NCBI GenBank assembly: GCA_001515945.1
Contig: LOER01000034.1
Coordinates: 124,001-188,000 of the forward strand
DNA length: 64,000 nucleotides
Origin: Desulfitibacter sp. BRH_c19
Lineage (GTDB): Bacteria > Bacillota > DSM-16504 > Desulfitibacterales > Desulfitibacteraceae
Reading direction: 5' to 3'
Shown here: in pieces, positions 41,834-49,371 of the stretch
How the letters are laid out: every line of letters starts with the position of its first letter
How positions within the stretch are numbered: the stretch's first letter is position 1
Position numbers and translations under genes: made by a program
Notes under the pieces: model-generated
Told to the model about the DNA's origin: nothing
What the model saw: the letters and a program-made list of their open reading frames with translations, nothing else
Databases searched by the model: none

Positions 41834-42994
41834 CTACATAGTTAAGTTTATTCCTAAACTGTAATAACCCCGCGCAGCTTGTACTAAATCATCAATTTCT
41901 ACCCACTCATTTGCAATATGAGCCTCGCTTTCGTTCCCAGGGCCAAAACCAATGGTAGGTATGGACATTATTCCTGCTGAACCACTTCCATTTGTACAAA
42001 ATGAATAGGCACCTAGTTCAGGTTTTATTCCTACACTCTGAATAGCTCTAATGGCATCCTTTACTAGTGAGCTTTCTAGGCTAGTCTTCCATGCTGGGGC
42101 AAACTTTGGTGCTTGTAGTCTTTCACCTTTATAGGTTAATATATCAGTTTCTGCAATACTTACTTTAAGTTTATTGGATTCTTCACTATTTATCCAATTT
42201 GAAACTTCCTTAATTATAGTTTCACTTGAATCGCCTACTAATAGTCTACGATCATAGGTTGCTTTGCAGTAGTTCGGAATTACTGACAAACCTGGATAAG
42301 GGCTAGATACAATATCAGTTAATTCCATTATAGCCTTTCCTAATAGTTTATCTTCATTTGGACTCATGCCCTTTATCTTATCAACTGCATCTAGCATCAT
42401 ATATACAGCATTCTGTCCTGATTGTGGGTTAGACGAGTGGGCTGATTTACCAAAAGTCTCAATAGTAACTTCCCCTCTCCCCCGTTGCCCTATATTGATT
42501 CTTAAGGAAGTTGCCTCTCCTATCACCACATATGTAGGTAAATACTTTTCCAATACAGGGATTAGAGAAATTCCTTCAGCAGGTTCCTCAGCAACTGTAC
42601 CTACAATATATATGTCCCCTACAGGCCTTTTCTCTACCAAATATTTACCAGCCATAATCATAGCTGCTAATGAGCCTTTCATGTCAGCTGCTCCTCGACC
42701 ATAAATCTTGCCATCTTGAACCCATGGAGAAAATGGACTCTGTTTCCACTTATCTATATCTGATACTCCTACTGTATCGAGATGTGCATCAAGTAATACT
42801 GATTTTCCACCACAAGTACCTCTAATCATGCCAACAATACTACCATATTTATCAACTTCTACATTATCAAAACCCCAGTTATTCATTTGAGATGCTATAA
42901 ATTCAACTAATTGCCCTTCATTTCCTGTTTCACTAGGAATGGATATGATTTTCTTGCATAACTGTACTAGTTCTTCCTTATTTACATCTATCAT
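41834..42994 (-). CDS. M20-family metallopeptidase/deacylase (ArgE/DapE-like)
   Basis: 386-residue di-zinc hydrolase. LLDAHLDTVGVSD near 72-84, YGRGAADMKGSLAAM near 102-116, VAEEPAEGIS with the catalytic Glu near 133-142, IGEATSLRINIGQRGRGEV near 164-182, and the C-terminal EAHIANEWVEIDD. Resembles the YgeY homologue at 37270 in layout but is divergent. ATG at 42994 follows GGGAGG. Probably hydrolyses an N-acyl or N-carbamoyl amino acid; it may extend the ureide pathway, but a repeat-filled gap and HAD gene separate them. Confidence 0.85.
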   Translation of the reverse strand: MIDVNKEELVQLCKKIISIPSETGNEGQLVEFIASQMNNWGFDNVEVDKYGSIVGMIRGTCGGKSVLLDAHLDTVGVSDIDKWKQSPFSPWVQDGKIYGRGAADMKGSLAAMIMAGKYLVEKRPVGDIYIVGTVAEEPAEGISLIPVLEKYLPTYVVIGEATSLRINIGQRGRGEVTIETFGKSAHSSNPQSGQNAVYMMLDAVDKIKGMSPNEDKLLGKAIMELTDIVSSPYPGLSVIPNYCKATYDRRLLVGDSSETIIKEVSNWINSEESNKLKVSIAETDILTYKGERLQAPKFAPAWKTSLESSLVKDAIRAIQSVGIKPELGAYSFCTNGSGSAGIMSIPTIGFGPGNESEAHIANEWVEIDDLVQAARGYYSLGINLTM

Positions 42995-43049
42995 CTCTTG
43001 CCTCCCGTGACTATCTTTGATAAGAGTATTATGACATTATGGATGAATT

Positions 43050-44057
43050 TTAACTAACGTTCTCATTTTCTACCTCTTCAATCTCAAGTATCTCATCTAG
43101 TTCCTTTTTATAAAGACCAATGTGCCTATCACCTATCTTATATGCCTCAAAGGCCTTACTTAATTCCAGACCAATCTTTTCATAATTACTATAAAAATGT
43201 CCATATTTCTTTTGTAGTTTAGCTAATTTTTTTTGCACTTCCCTGGCATGGTTTAAAACTTCCAAGTTTCTCATGCTTGTTAAGACTATTTGTAAAAAAG
43301 CATAGAAATTTTTAGGGCTAACAGCAATAACCTTTTGTTTTTCTAAAGCTTCGGCAATTCTAGATGTCTGTCCATAAAAGTTCTTATCTGCTATAGTCTC
43401 ATAATAAACAGCCTCTGAAGGAATAAACATCAAGGCAAAATCTGCTGTCCCATGCTCTGGTTGAACGTATTTTGCTGTTTCTTTAATTTGGTTTAGCAAG
43501 TCTCTCTCAAATAATTTCCAATACTGGTCCTTGTCCTGCTTTTGGTCACATTCAAGATATTTTAAATAGTTGTCTCTGGGAAACTTGGCATCTATAGGAA
43601 CTAACAAATCCTTGTATTTCACTACTACATCTACTACACATCCATCAGAAATCTTATACTGTCTTTCCCACATCCCACATGGAAGAATTTTTTCTAACAA
43701 ATCCTCAAGAATTATCTCCCCATAGTTTCCCCTTAATTTAGGCATTGCCAGAACATCTTTCAAAGATTGGCCCAGTTTATTTGCTTCCTCTTGTTGAGAA
43801 ATAACTTTCTCTATAGTGGATTGCATTTCAACAAGAAACTTCAAGGTGTCCGTAGCCTGCCTGTTTAGATCAACTCGAGCGTCTGTCATCTCATTTTTTG
43901 AAGCCTGTATAGATCCTTCTATTTCTCTGCGAAAGCCTTCCAAATGATTCTTTACAACAAGATCTAAAACTTTTGCATTTTCATTACCTTTCTTGAAAAC
44001 AAAGTATAGAGCTATTAATATTAACACCATCAGCATGACAATTATTATTAATTCCAT
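43050..44057 (-). CDS. rmuC: RmuC-family DNA recombination protein
   Basis: 335 residues from ATG 44057 (GAGG upstream). One N-terminal membrane helix (about 2-20), a coiled coil (about 25-90), then the RmuC nuclease-like domain: AMPKLRGNYGEIILEDLLEK, VDVVVKYKDLLVPIDAKFPRDNY, FALMFIPSEAVYYE, VIAVSPKNFYAFLQIV. RmuC is thought to limit recombination at inverted repeats. Unrelated to the catabolic genes. Confidence 0.92.
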   Translation of the reverse strand: MELIIIVMLMVLILIALYFVFKKGNENAKVLDLVVKNHLEGFRREIEGSIQASKNEMTDARVDLNRQATDTLKFLVEMQSTIEKVISQQEEANKLGQSLKDVLAMPKLRGNYGEIILEDLLEKILPCGMWERQYKISDGCVVDVVVKYKDLLVPIDAKFPRDNYLKYLECDQKQDKDQYWKLFERDLLNQIKETAKYVQPEHGTADFALMFIPSEAVYYETIADKNFYGQTSRIAEALEKQKVIAVSPKNFYAFLQIVLTSMRNLEVLNHAREVQKKLAKLQKKYGHFYSNYEKIGLELSKAFEAYKIGDRHIGLYKKELDEILEIEEVENENVS

Positions 44058-44092
44058 ACTATTAACCTCACAATCCAAGTTGCTCTAGTAGA

Positions 44093-45001
44093 TCAATCTT
44101 GTATATTATATTCCTCTTCATTGGGACTAACATGGATAAATACTTCTTTTATGTTATCATTAGCTTCCATTATCTTTTCTTCAGCAAGGGTCGCAAGGTT
44201 GTGTCCATCGTTTACTGTAATATGAGGGTTAACAACAATAACACAATCTACTACCAAAAAGATGCCGTACTTTCTAATTTTAATATTTCTAACAGCTTTA
44301 ACTCCTGGCACCTCTTTAGATAATTCGGTGATCCTTTGAGGTATTTTTTTATCTGGGATTGTATCCATCAGTTCATCAATAGATTCACGTAGTAACTTAA
44401 ATCCTGCCCAGATTATAAAGATGGAAACAACACCTGCCATAATAGGATCTAATACAGGATAGCCAATTCGTGCTCCTACTATGCCAAATAAAACAGCAAT
44501 AGAACTCAAAGCATCTGTCCTATGATGCCATGCATCGGCCGCTAAAATAGTACTTTGAATTTTGTTTGCTGCAGAGACGGTATATCTGTATGAAAACTCC
44601 TTTACTACTATGGACAAAACTGCTGCCCAAATAGTAATCCCGGCAGGAATTAACAAAGTGCCACTTAATACTCTCTTGATAGCAGCAACCAACATAAGTG
44701 CACCCACTACTATTAAAACTAATGAAATAATTTTTGCAGCAATGGATTCTACCTTCCCATGTCCATATGGATGTTCCCTATCAGGAGGTTGTCTTGAAAT
44801 ACGTAAACAAATTATAACACAGATTGTAGTAAGTACATCTGATAGAGAATGAAAAGAATCTGCTATTAGTGCAACACTATTACCAAATATGCCAGCTATA
44901 AATTTAATAATGGATAGGAAAACATTAAGTACTAAGATATGAAGAGAAACTTTCTCTCCATATTTATTTTTTTCATCTCCACAAATGTGGCTAGGTTCCA
45001 C
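44093..45001 (-). CDS. Cation diffusion facilitator (CDF) metal efflux protein
   Basis: 302-residue membrane exporter of divalent metal. Six helices in about 20-210; metal-site residues in ALIADSFHSLSDVL (HxxxD) near 46-59 and ILAADAWHHRTDALSS near 152-167; short cytoplasmic C-terminal domain with VDCVIVVNPHITVNDGH and EVFIHVSPN. GTG at 45001 with GGAGG seven bases upstream. The 5' leader contains a clear intrinsic terminator (45026-45062) and an alternative hairpin, so expression is probably controlled by conditional termination. Confidence 0.92.
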   Translation of the reverse strand: MEPSHICGDEKNKYGEKVSLHILVLNVFLSIIKFIAGIFGNSVALIADSFHSLSDVLTTICVIICLRISRQPPDREHPYGHGKVESIAAKIISLVLIVVGALMLVAAIKRVLSGTLLIPAGITIWAAVLSIVVKEFSYRYTVSAANKIQSTILAADAWHHRTDALSSIAVLFGIVGARIGYPVLDPIMAGVVSIFIIWAGFKLLRESIDELMDTIPDKKIPQRITELSKEVPGVKAVRNIKIRKYGIFLVVDCVIVVNPHITVNDGHNLATLAEEKIMEANDNIKEVFIHVSPNEEEYNIQD

Positions 45002-45025
45002 TCCAAAACCTCCATTTCAGACTAC

Positions 45026-45062
45026 AAAAAAATAAAAATACCCGCAGGAAAGGTCCCGCAGG
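45026..45062 (-). terminator. Terminator in the 5' leader of the CDF gene
   Basis: On the minus strand CCTGCGGGA (45054-45062) pairs with TCCTGCGGG (45041-45049) over nine pairs including two G-U, loop CCTT, followed by a U-rich tract (45026-45040). It lies 25 bases before the start codon, with no minus-strand gene directly upstream to terminate, so it looks regulatory. Confidence 0.75.
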
Positions 45063-45071
45063 TACACCTGC
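45058..45071 (-). promoter_or_regulatory. Alternative hairpin competing with the leader terminator
   Basis: GCAGG-TGTA-CCTGC forms a five-pair stem that uses part of the terminator's left arm, so the two structures exclude each other. The upstream leader up to about 45200 is AT-rich with possible stems; it matches no riboswitch class I can recognise. Confidence 0.4.
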
Positions 45072-45282
45072 TGCTTAACGCCCGATTTATCTAATAAATC
45101 TGACCATTTATCTCTTAAGTTACATCTATTTTATGCAATAGACCATTGTCCTGTCAAACTTTTTATTAATACTACTTGGAAATAAATTAGAATATAAGAA
45201 TATTTTTCTATTTTTTGGAGATATTATAAGTGTAACCTGTTGAGCATTTACAGGTCATCATATGAAAGGAGGTATTTACTAA

Positions 45283-45486
45283 ATGTCACTAGATAGAATA
45301 GCTCTTATTTTAGTAATTATTGGTGCCCTAAATTGGTTATTAGTGGGTGTATTAGGCCTTGATCTTGTAGCCACAATTTTTGGTGGCCAAGATGCTATCA
45401 TAAGCAGAATTATCTATACCCTAGTCGGTGTTGCTGGTATTTGGGCAATTTCCTTGCTTGTAAGACCAAAAACAGAAGTGAAATAA
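45283..45486 (+). CDS. DUF378 small membrane protein
   Basis: 67-residue protein with two membrane helices: IALILVIIGALNWLLVGVLG near 6-25 and IIYTLVGVAGIWAISLLV near 43-60, separated by the DUF378 GLDLVATIFGG segment. Preceded by AAAGGAGG six to seven bases before ATG. Function unknown; such proteins (YuzA-like) are common in Firmicutes. It stands alone on the plus strand, head-to-head with the CDF gene, with an ACCTGT-N9-ACAGGT inverted repeat at about 45236-45256 just upstream. Confidence 0.88.
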   Translation: MSLDRIALILVIIGALNWLLVGVLGLDLVATIFGGQDAIISRIIYTLVGVAGIWAISLLVRPKTEVK

Positions 45487-45531
45487 TTATACTGATAAAA
45501 GCACCTTAACATTTATTTATCCGATGACAAT

Positions 45532-45678
45532 CGCCACTAGCCTTGCATGGGTTCAGCTATGTCAACAAGTTGACGAGTTTCACTCCAAGACTCCTATCTT
45601 CTAGCCTTGCACTAGTATTTCTACGCATTGCAAAATCACAATGCTAGAAATACGGTCGCAAGTAGGAGATAAGTGGCG
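45532..45678. repeat. Large structured intergenic palindrome
   Basis: Outer arms CGCCACT/AGTGGCG (45532-45538 and 45672-45678); middle arms CTCCTA/TAGGAG and CTTGC/GCAAG; inner hairpin GTATTTCTACGCATTG (45615-45630) with its complement at 45639-45653, one bulged base. No open frame fits. Could be a small non-autonomous mobile or REP-like element, or a structured RNA. Confidence 0.55.
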
Positions 45679-45704
45679 CTACGTCCCTGGATAACGGTTT
45701 CTAA

Positions 45705-45736
45705 AACTCAGATGGAGTCAAAACTCCACCTGAGTT
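45705..45736. repeat. Palindromic intergenic element, copy 2
   Basis: AACTCAGATGGAGT and ACTCCACCTGAGTT pair over 14 bases with one mismatch and a 4-base loop. On the minus strand it reads AACTCAGGTGGAGT, the same as 41771-41784. Lies just beyond the glutaminase stop and may also act as its terminator. Confidence 0.55.
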
Positions 45737-45769
45737 CAAGAATCCTGTTTATGTTGAGGTGTTTTTGTC

Positions 45770-46726
45770 TTAAAAGGCATGTAATTGCCAATTGCTAGAA
45801 ATTCTTTTAAGAAGTTGAATTCCCGCTATACTATTACCATATTCATCTAATGAGGGTCCATAAACCCCTATCCCACATCCGTCTGCGAATATTGTGTTCT
45901 TAGAAGAGGTAAATGCTGATAAAACCCCTCCACTTACTCCACTTTTTGAAGGAATACCAACTGATACAGCAAATTTTCCCGATGCGTTGTACATACCACA
46001 TGTAAACATTAGAGATTTTATGATACGTGTATATTCAGTTGGAACTATTTGTAGGTTTTTAGTTGGGTGAAGACCATTATTTGCAATAATTGCTCCAATC
46101 CAAGCTAAATCAAGACAATGTAATTCAATGGAACACTGTTTAAAGTACAACTCTAGAGTCTCCTCGAGATCAGCCTCTAACATTCCAACATCTTTTAAAA
46201 AATATGCTAGAGACCTATTGCGATAACCAGTTTCCCATTCAGATAATAGTACTTGGTGGTTAATTTTCGGCAATTTTCCAGTACAATTATATATTAAATT
46301 TAAGATTTTGTTTAATCTTTCATCAACGTTTTTCCCATTTATTAAGGAACAGACTGTAATTGCTCCAGCATTAATTAGTGGGTTAAAAGGTATTCCAGGT
46401 TTTACTGTTTCTAGCCTCGCTATAGAATTAAATGGATCCCCAGTAGGTTCCATATCAACTTTTGAAAGAACGAAATCGAAATCCTGTTCTATAAGAACTA
46501 TTATTAAACCAAGTATTTTTGAAATGCTCTGTAAGGTAAATGGAGTCTGCCACTCACCAGCTGTAATTTCTCTGCCTTTTAGATCAACAATAGCTACTCC
46601 CAGATCATTTGGATTGGCCATGGCTAAAGCAGGGATATATGTAGCCACTTCACCTTGTTGTGCAATTGGCCTGATTTCCTCCAGCCAATTGCTTAATTCC
46701 ATCTCAAGAATGCATGGTTCAATCAT
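45770..46726 (-). CDS. glsA: Glutaminase A
   Basis: 318-residue serine-dependent glutaminase, converting glutamine to glutamate and ammonia in the cytosol. Beta-lactamase-like fold motifs: TPFTLQSISKILGL with the catalytic Ser near 60-73 (SxxK), NPLINAGAITVCSLI near 114-128, the Tyr region YRNRSLAYFLKDVGML near 165-180, and KSGVSGGVLSAF near 258-269. ATG at 46726 follows AAAAGAGG. Isolated gene; no operon partner. Confidence 0.93.
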   Translation of the reverse strand: MIEPCILEMELSNWLEEIRPIAQQGEVATYIPALAMANPNDLGVAIVDLKGREITAGEWQTPFTLQSISKILGLIIVLIEQDFDFVLSKVDMEPTGDPFNSIARLETVKPGIPFNPLINAGAITVCSLINGKNVDERLNKILNLIYNCTGKLPKINHQVLLSEWETGYRNRSLAYFLKDVGMLEADLEETLELYFKQCSIELHCLDLAWIGAIIANNGLHPTKNLQIVPTEYTRIIKSLMFTCGMYNASGKFAVSVGIPSKSGVSGGVLSAFTSSKNTIFADGCGIGVYGPSLDEYGNSIAGIQLLKRISSNWQLHAF

Positions 46727-46811
46727 AATAGACCTCTTTTCCCAGATGTTAGTAACTTAATTCTATTGTGTACAATTTGTTAGGGTAATATATAAAATAC
46801 TTATACTTTTT

Positions 46812-46958
46812 TGTACTAAAAAAGAAGATGCTTTCCTAAAATGTAGGGGTTGCAGAAGGTGTGAACTAGCTTGTTCTTGGACTAATTCTGCTTACAGAAT
46901 GGATGATCCAAGTTGCAAGCAAATAGTTATAACCACCCCCTTGTTAGTTAGAGGTTGA
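46812..46958 (+). pseudogene. Remnant of a 4Fe-4S ferredoxin-type protein
   Basis: In one plus-strand frame, with no start codon or RBS, the sequence reads DAFLKCRGCRRCELACSW and continues to a TGA at 46956-46958. CX2CX2CX3C followed by ELACSW is typical of the first cluster of dicluster electron-transfer proteins. The rest of the protein, including the final cluster cysteines, is missing. The remaining 46727-47074 gap holds only the terminator below and the next gene's RBS. Confidence 0.4.
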
Positions 46959-47008
46959 AAGAAGGATTTTCTAACAAAAATATAGAAAGTTTCATAAAGT
47001 TATTTTTT

Positions 47009-47032
47009 AAGGGGCTGTGGCCCCTTTTGTTT
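47009..47032 (+). terminator. Intrinsic terminator upstream of DUF401 gene
   Basis: AAGGGGC (47009-47015), loop TGTG, GCCCCTT (47020-47026), followed by TTTTGTTT. It ends transcripts arriving from the ferredoxin remnant side, insulating the permease gene. Confidence 0.75.
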
Positions 47033-47074
47033 ATTCCTTGCAGTATATAGTTTAGAATAAAGGGAGTAATTTCT

Positions 47075-48310
47075 TTGGAATTAATAGGCTTATTCATTGC
47101 TTTACTAGCAATTGTTATAATAACATCTAAATGGCATCAGGTTATTTATGCCTTACTCTTTGGTAACATACTTATTGCATTTTTTTCATCAATGTCAATG
47201 AATACTATTATTTCGATAATTATGGAAGTAACCATTAATATTGATACAATATCCCTTGTAATCATAGTTTTGTTAATAACCCTTTTTAGTTCAATAATGT
47301 ATAAAACACTTTTACTAGATAAACTATTAGAGTCATTAATCAACCTAATTAAAAATATTCATGTCCTTATTTCCGTAATACCGGCCCTGGTGGGACTTCT
47401 GGCCGTCCCAGGCGGTGCAGTAATGTCAGTACCTTTTATTGATAAACTAGGCGATAAAGTTAAAATGTCTTCAGGTTATAAGTCAGGTGTAAATATATTT
47501 TTTAGACACATTGCAGTATTCTTTAATCCTCTATCACCTTTACTTATTGTAGTAGCAGACCTAAGCACATTGGGTTTCTTGCCAATTATGAAATTTCACC
47601 TTGTACCAGTAGCAGTAAGTTTAATTGTATCCTATTTAATAATGATACATTTTTGGCCATTAAATGCGGAAGATATAGAAAACATTACTTTACAATCTGA
47701 CAATATGCCTTACAATAAAGCTTTTAAACAATTTATTTTTTCTGGATTACCTTTAGTTGTGGCCATAGTATTAGCACTAGTATTCGAAGTTAGCTTTGTA
47801 ATCACACTTGTAATAGCCATCTTGCTTAGCATATTTTTTGACTACAAATCAGAGAAAATCCTAAAACTTGCGAATATTAGTGAGTTTTTCATTAAAGGTA
47901 TTAACTGGAAATTAGGCTTGTCAGTATATACTATTTTTCTTTTTGGTGAATTCGTAAAAGATTCAGGAGCCATTCCGCAATTGGCAGAATTGATTACAAG
48001 GTCAAACATGCCCCTACTGTTAATAGTAATCGTTACTTCAGTACTAATTGGCTTTGCTGCAGGTCATCCCATAGTAGGTGGAGCTATAGTCTATCCAATC
48101 TTTTTGCCCTTGGTAGGCCCAGAAAATGTTACTTATCTATCTTTAATACTTTCTGGTATGCTGTTTGGTTATGTAGTATCGCCTATTCATCTTTGTCTTA
48201 TTGTTTCTAATGAGTATTTCAAGGCTGATTATTTGGAAAGCTACCGTATACTAATTCCTCTGCAATTAATACTCTTGATATCTGCTATAATAATGGCCGT
48301 GCTTTGGTAA
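47075..48310 (+). CDS. DUF401 family membrane permease
   Basis: 411-residue integral membrane protein with about ten helices, related to the gluconate/citrate-type (IT superfamily) permeases. Family region VIPALVGLLAVPGGAVMSVPFIDKLGDK near 106-133 and HIAVFFNPLSPLLIVVADLS near 149-168, then a second repeat with GFAAGHPIVGGAIVYPIFLPL near 332-352. TTG start at 47075 with AGGGAG eight bases upstream. Substrate unknown. It is one of few plus-strand genes and stands alone. Confidence 0.85.
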   Translation: MELIGLFIALLAIVIITSKWHQVIYALLFGNILIAFFSSMSMNTIISIIMEVTINIDTISLVIIVLLITLFSSIMYKTLLLDKLLESLINLIKNIHVLISVIPALVGLLAVPGGAVMSVPFIDKLGDKVKMSSGYKSGVNIFFRHIAVFFNPLSPLLIVVADLSTLGFLPIMKFHLVPVAVSLIVSYLIMIHFWPLNAEDIENITLQSDNMPYNKAFKQFIFSGLPLVVAIVLALVFEVSFVITLVIAILLSIFFDYKSEKILKLANISEFFIKGINWKLGLSVYTIFLFGEFVKDSGAIPQLAELITRSNMPLLLIVIVTSVLIGFAAGHPIVGGAIVYPIFLPLVGPENVTYLSLILSGMLFGYVVSPIHLCLIVSNEYFKADYLESYRILIPLQLILLISAIIMAVLW

Positions 48311-48314
48311 TATA

Positions 48315-48372
48315 TTATATATTAATGTCAATCTTAAAAACCATTGAATTTTTTTAAATTCTATGGCTAACT
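48315..48372 (+). repeat. Direct repeat, copy 1, left of CPBP/DUF1648/GntR module
   Basis: TTATATATTAATGTCAAT... through ...TTCTATGGCTAACT; about 57 bases closely matching 50935-50991 in the same orientation. The interior can form a CCAT..GAA/TTC.ATGG hairpin. Confidence 0.65.
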
Positions 48373-48379
48373 CTTTAAA

Positions 48380-48404
48380 AATGTCAATTTGTCAGGCCTG
48401 ACCC
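48380..48404 (+). repeat. GTCAGGCCTGAC repeat, copy 1
   Basis: AATGTCAATTTGTCAGGCCTGACCC; the same 25 bases with one change occur at 54152-54176. Contains the 12-base perfect palindrome GTCAGGCCTGAC. Overlaps the 3' end of the CPBP gene. Confidence 0.6.
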
Positions 48405-49300
48405 CCGCTATGCATAACTGCTTCTTTCGAAAAATACCTGTCATAGCCAAATAAGAGAATATTTATGATCACTAAGGCTAGAAATCCTGCTAAACCTGTA
48501 ACTCCCACAATCAGGTCGTTTCCTCCTACAAGTAGCATAATAGCCAGGCCACTTACTGCGTTAAAGGTACCATGCATTATTGCTGCAGCAATTACTGACC
48601 CAGATTTTATTCTTACATAGGTGAAAATAGGAGAAATAAGCACAGCAAATATAGTCATCATAAACATACCAGCTACTGGATGTTCCGGATAGTTATGTCC
48701 TAATAGTATAATGGGTGCATGCCAGATACCCCAAATCACACCAATTATAAAGGAAGATTTCCAGAAGCCCAGATGCTTTACTTCTTTAAACAAATACCCC
48801 CTCCATCCCAACTCTTCTCCAAAGCCTGCTATTGCATTAATAGTAACTCCAGCAATTAAACCTTGAATTAAGCTTAACCAAATTGGATGTATCGGCATGT
48901 TTTCTATTTGATTAAGCATATCCTCCATTTGTTCTGGAGACAATAAATCTCCGAACCTTTCGAACAAACCCAGCATATTTGGTGAGTACTCAACACCACC
49001 AAATAATAGACTGATTCCAAAGGTCATAAATGCTATGCCAGGGGAAATTAACCAGGCAAATAAGAACCATCTATTCAATTTAAAGGAAATCCCCAATGTT
49101 TCCTTAACCCTTTGCTTATATTTAAATCTTTGAAGATATACTGCGACTGATGCTGGAACAAACATATATAGGATCCCAATTATGAAAGCCATAGAAGTAT
49201 TCCATTGCCCACCTAATCCCACAAAAATTGCTATCATGAGCCAGCTAAAAACATATGTCAAAGCTACAAACTCTATTGCTCTCCTATTTTTTGAAGTCAT
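48392..49300 (-). CDS. CPBP-family intramembrane glutamic endopeptidase (Abi/CAAX-like)
   Basis: 302-residue membrane protease with about eight helices. Active-site motifs: AGFGEELGWRGYLFKEV (EExxxR) near 161-177, IGVIWGIWHAPIILLGH near 188-204 with the catalytic His, and IMHGTFNAVSG near 250-260. ATG at 49300 follows GTGGAGG. Precedes nothing further downstream; co-directional with DUF1648 and YtrA-like genes. Stop codon lies inside a repeated 25-base sequence, suggesting a recombined 3' end. Confidence 0.9.
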   Translation of the reverse strand: MTSKNRRAIEFVALTYVFSWLMIAIFVGLGGQWNTSMAFIIGILYMFVPASVAVYLQRFKYKQRVKETLGISFKLNRWFLFAWLISPGIAFMTFGISLLFGGVEYSPNMLGLFERFGDLLSPEQMEDMLNQIENMPIHPIWLSLIQGLIAGVTINAIAGFGEELGWRGYLFKEVKHLGFWKSSFIIGVIWGIWHAPIILLGHNYPEHPVAGMFMMTIFAVLISPIFTYVRIKSGSVIAAAIMHGTFNAVSGLAIMLLVGGNDLIVGVTGLAGFLALVIINILLFGYDRYFSKEAVMHSGGQA

Positions 49301-49371
49301 TACTTAAACCTCCACTTTTTATATGCTAAACACTTTTATTTATACTCTAAACATATATTAACCCAGTATAT

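Noticed and set aside
45002-45282. Known NiCo or manganese riboswitch before the CDF gene
   Set aside because: The leader does not show the conserved core of either class as I recall them; only a terminator and a competing hairpin could be supported.
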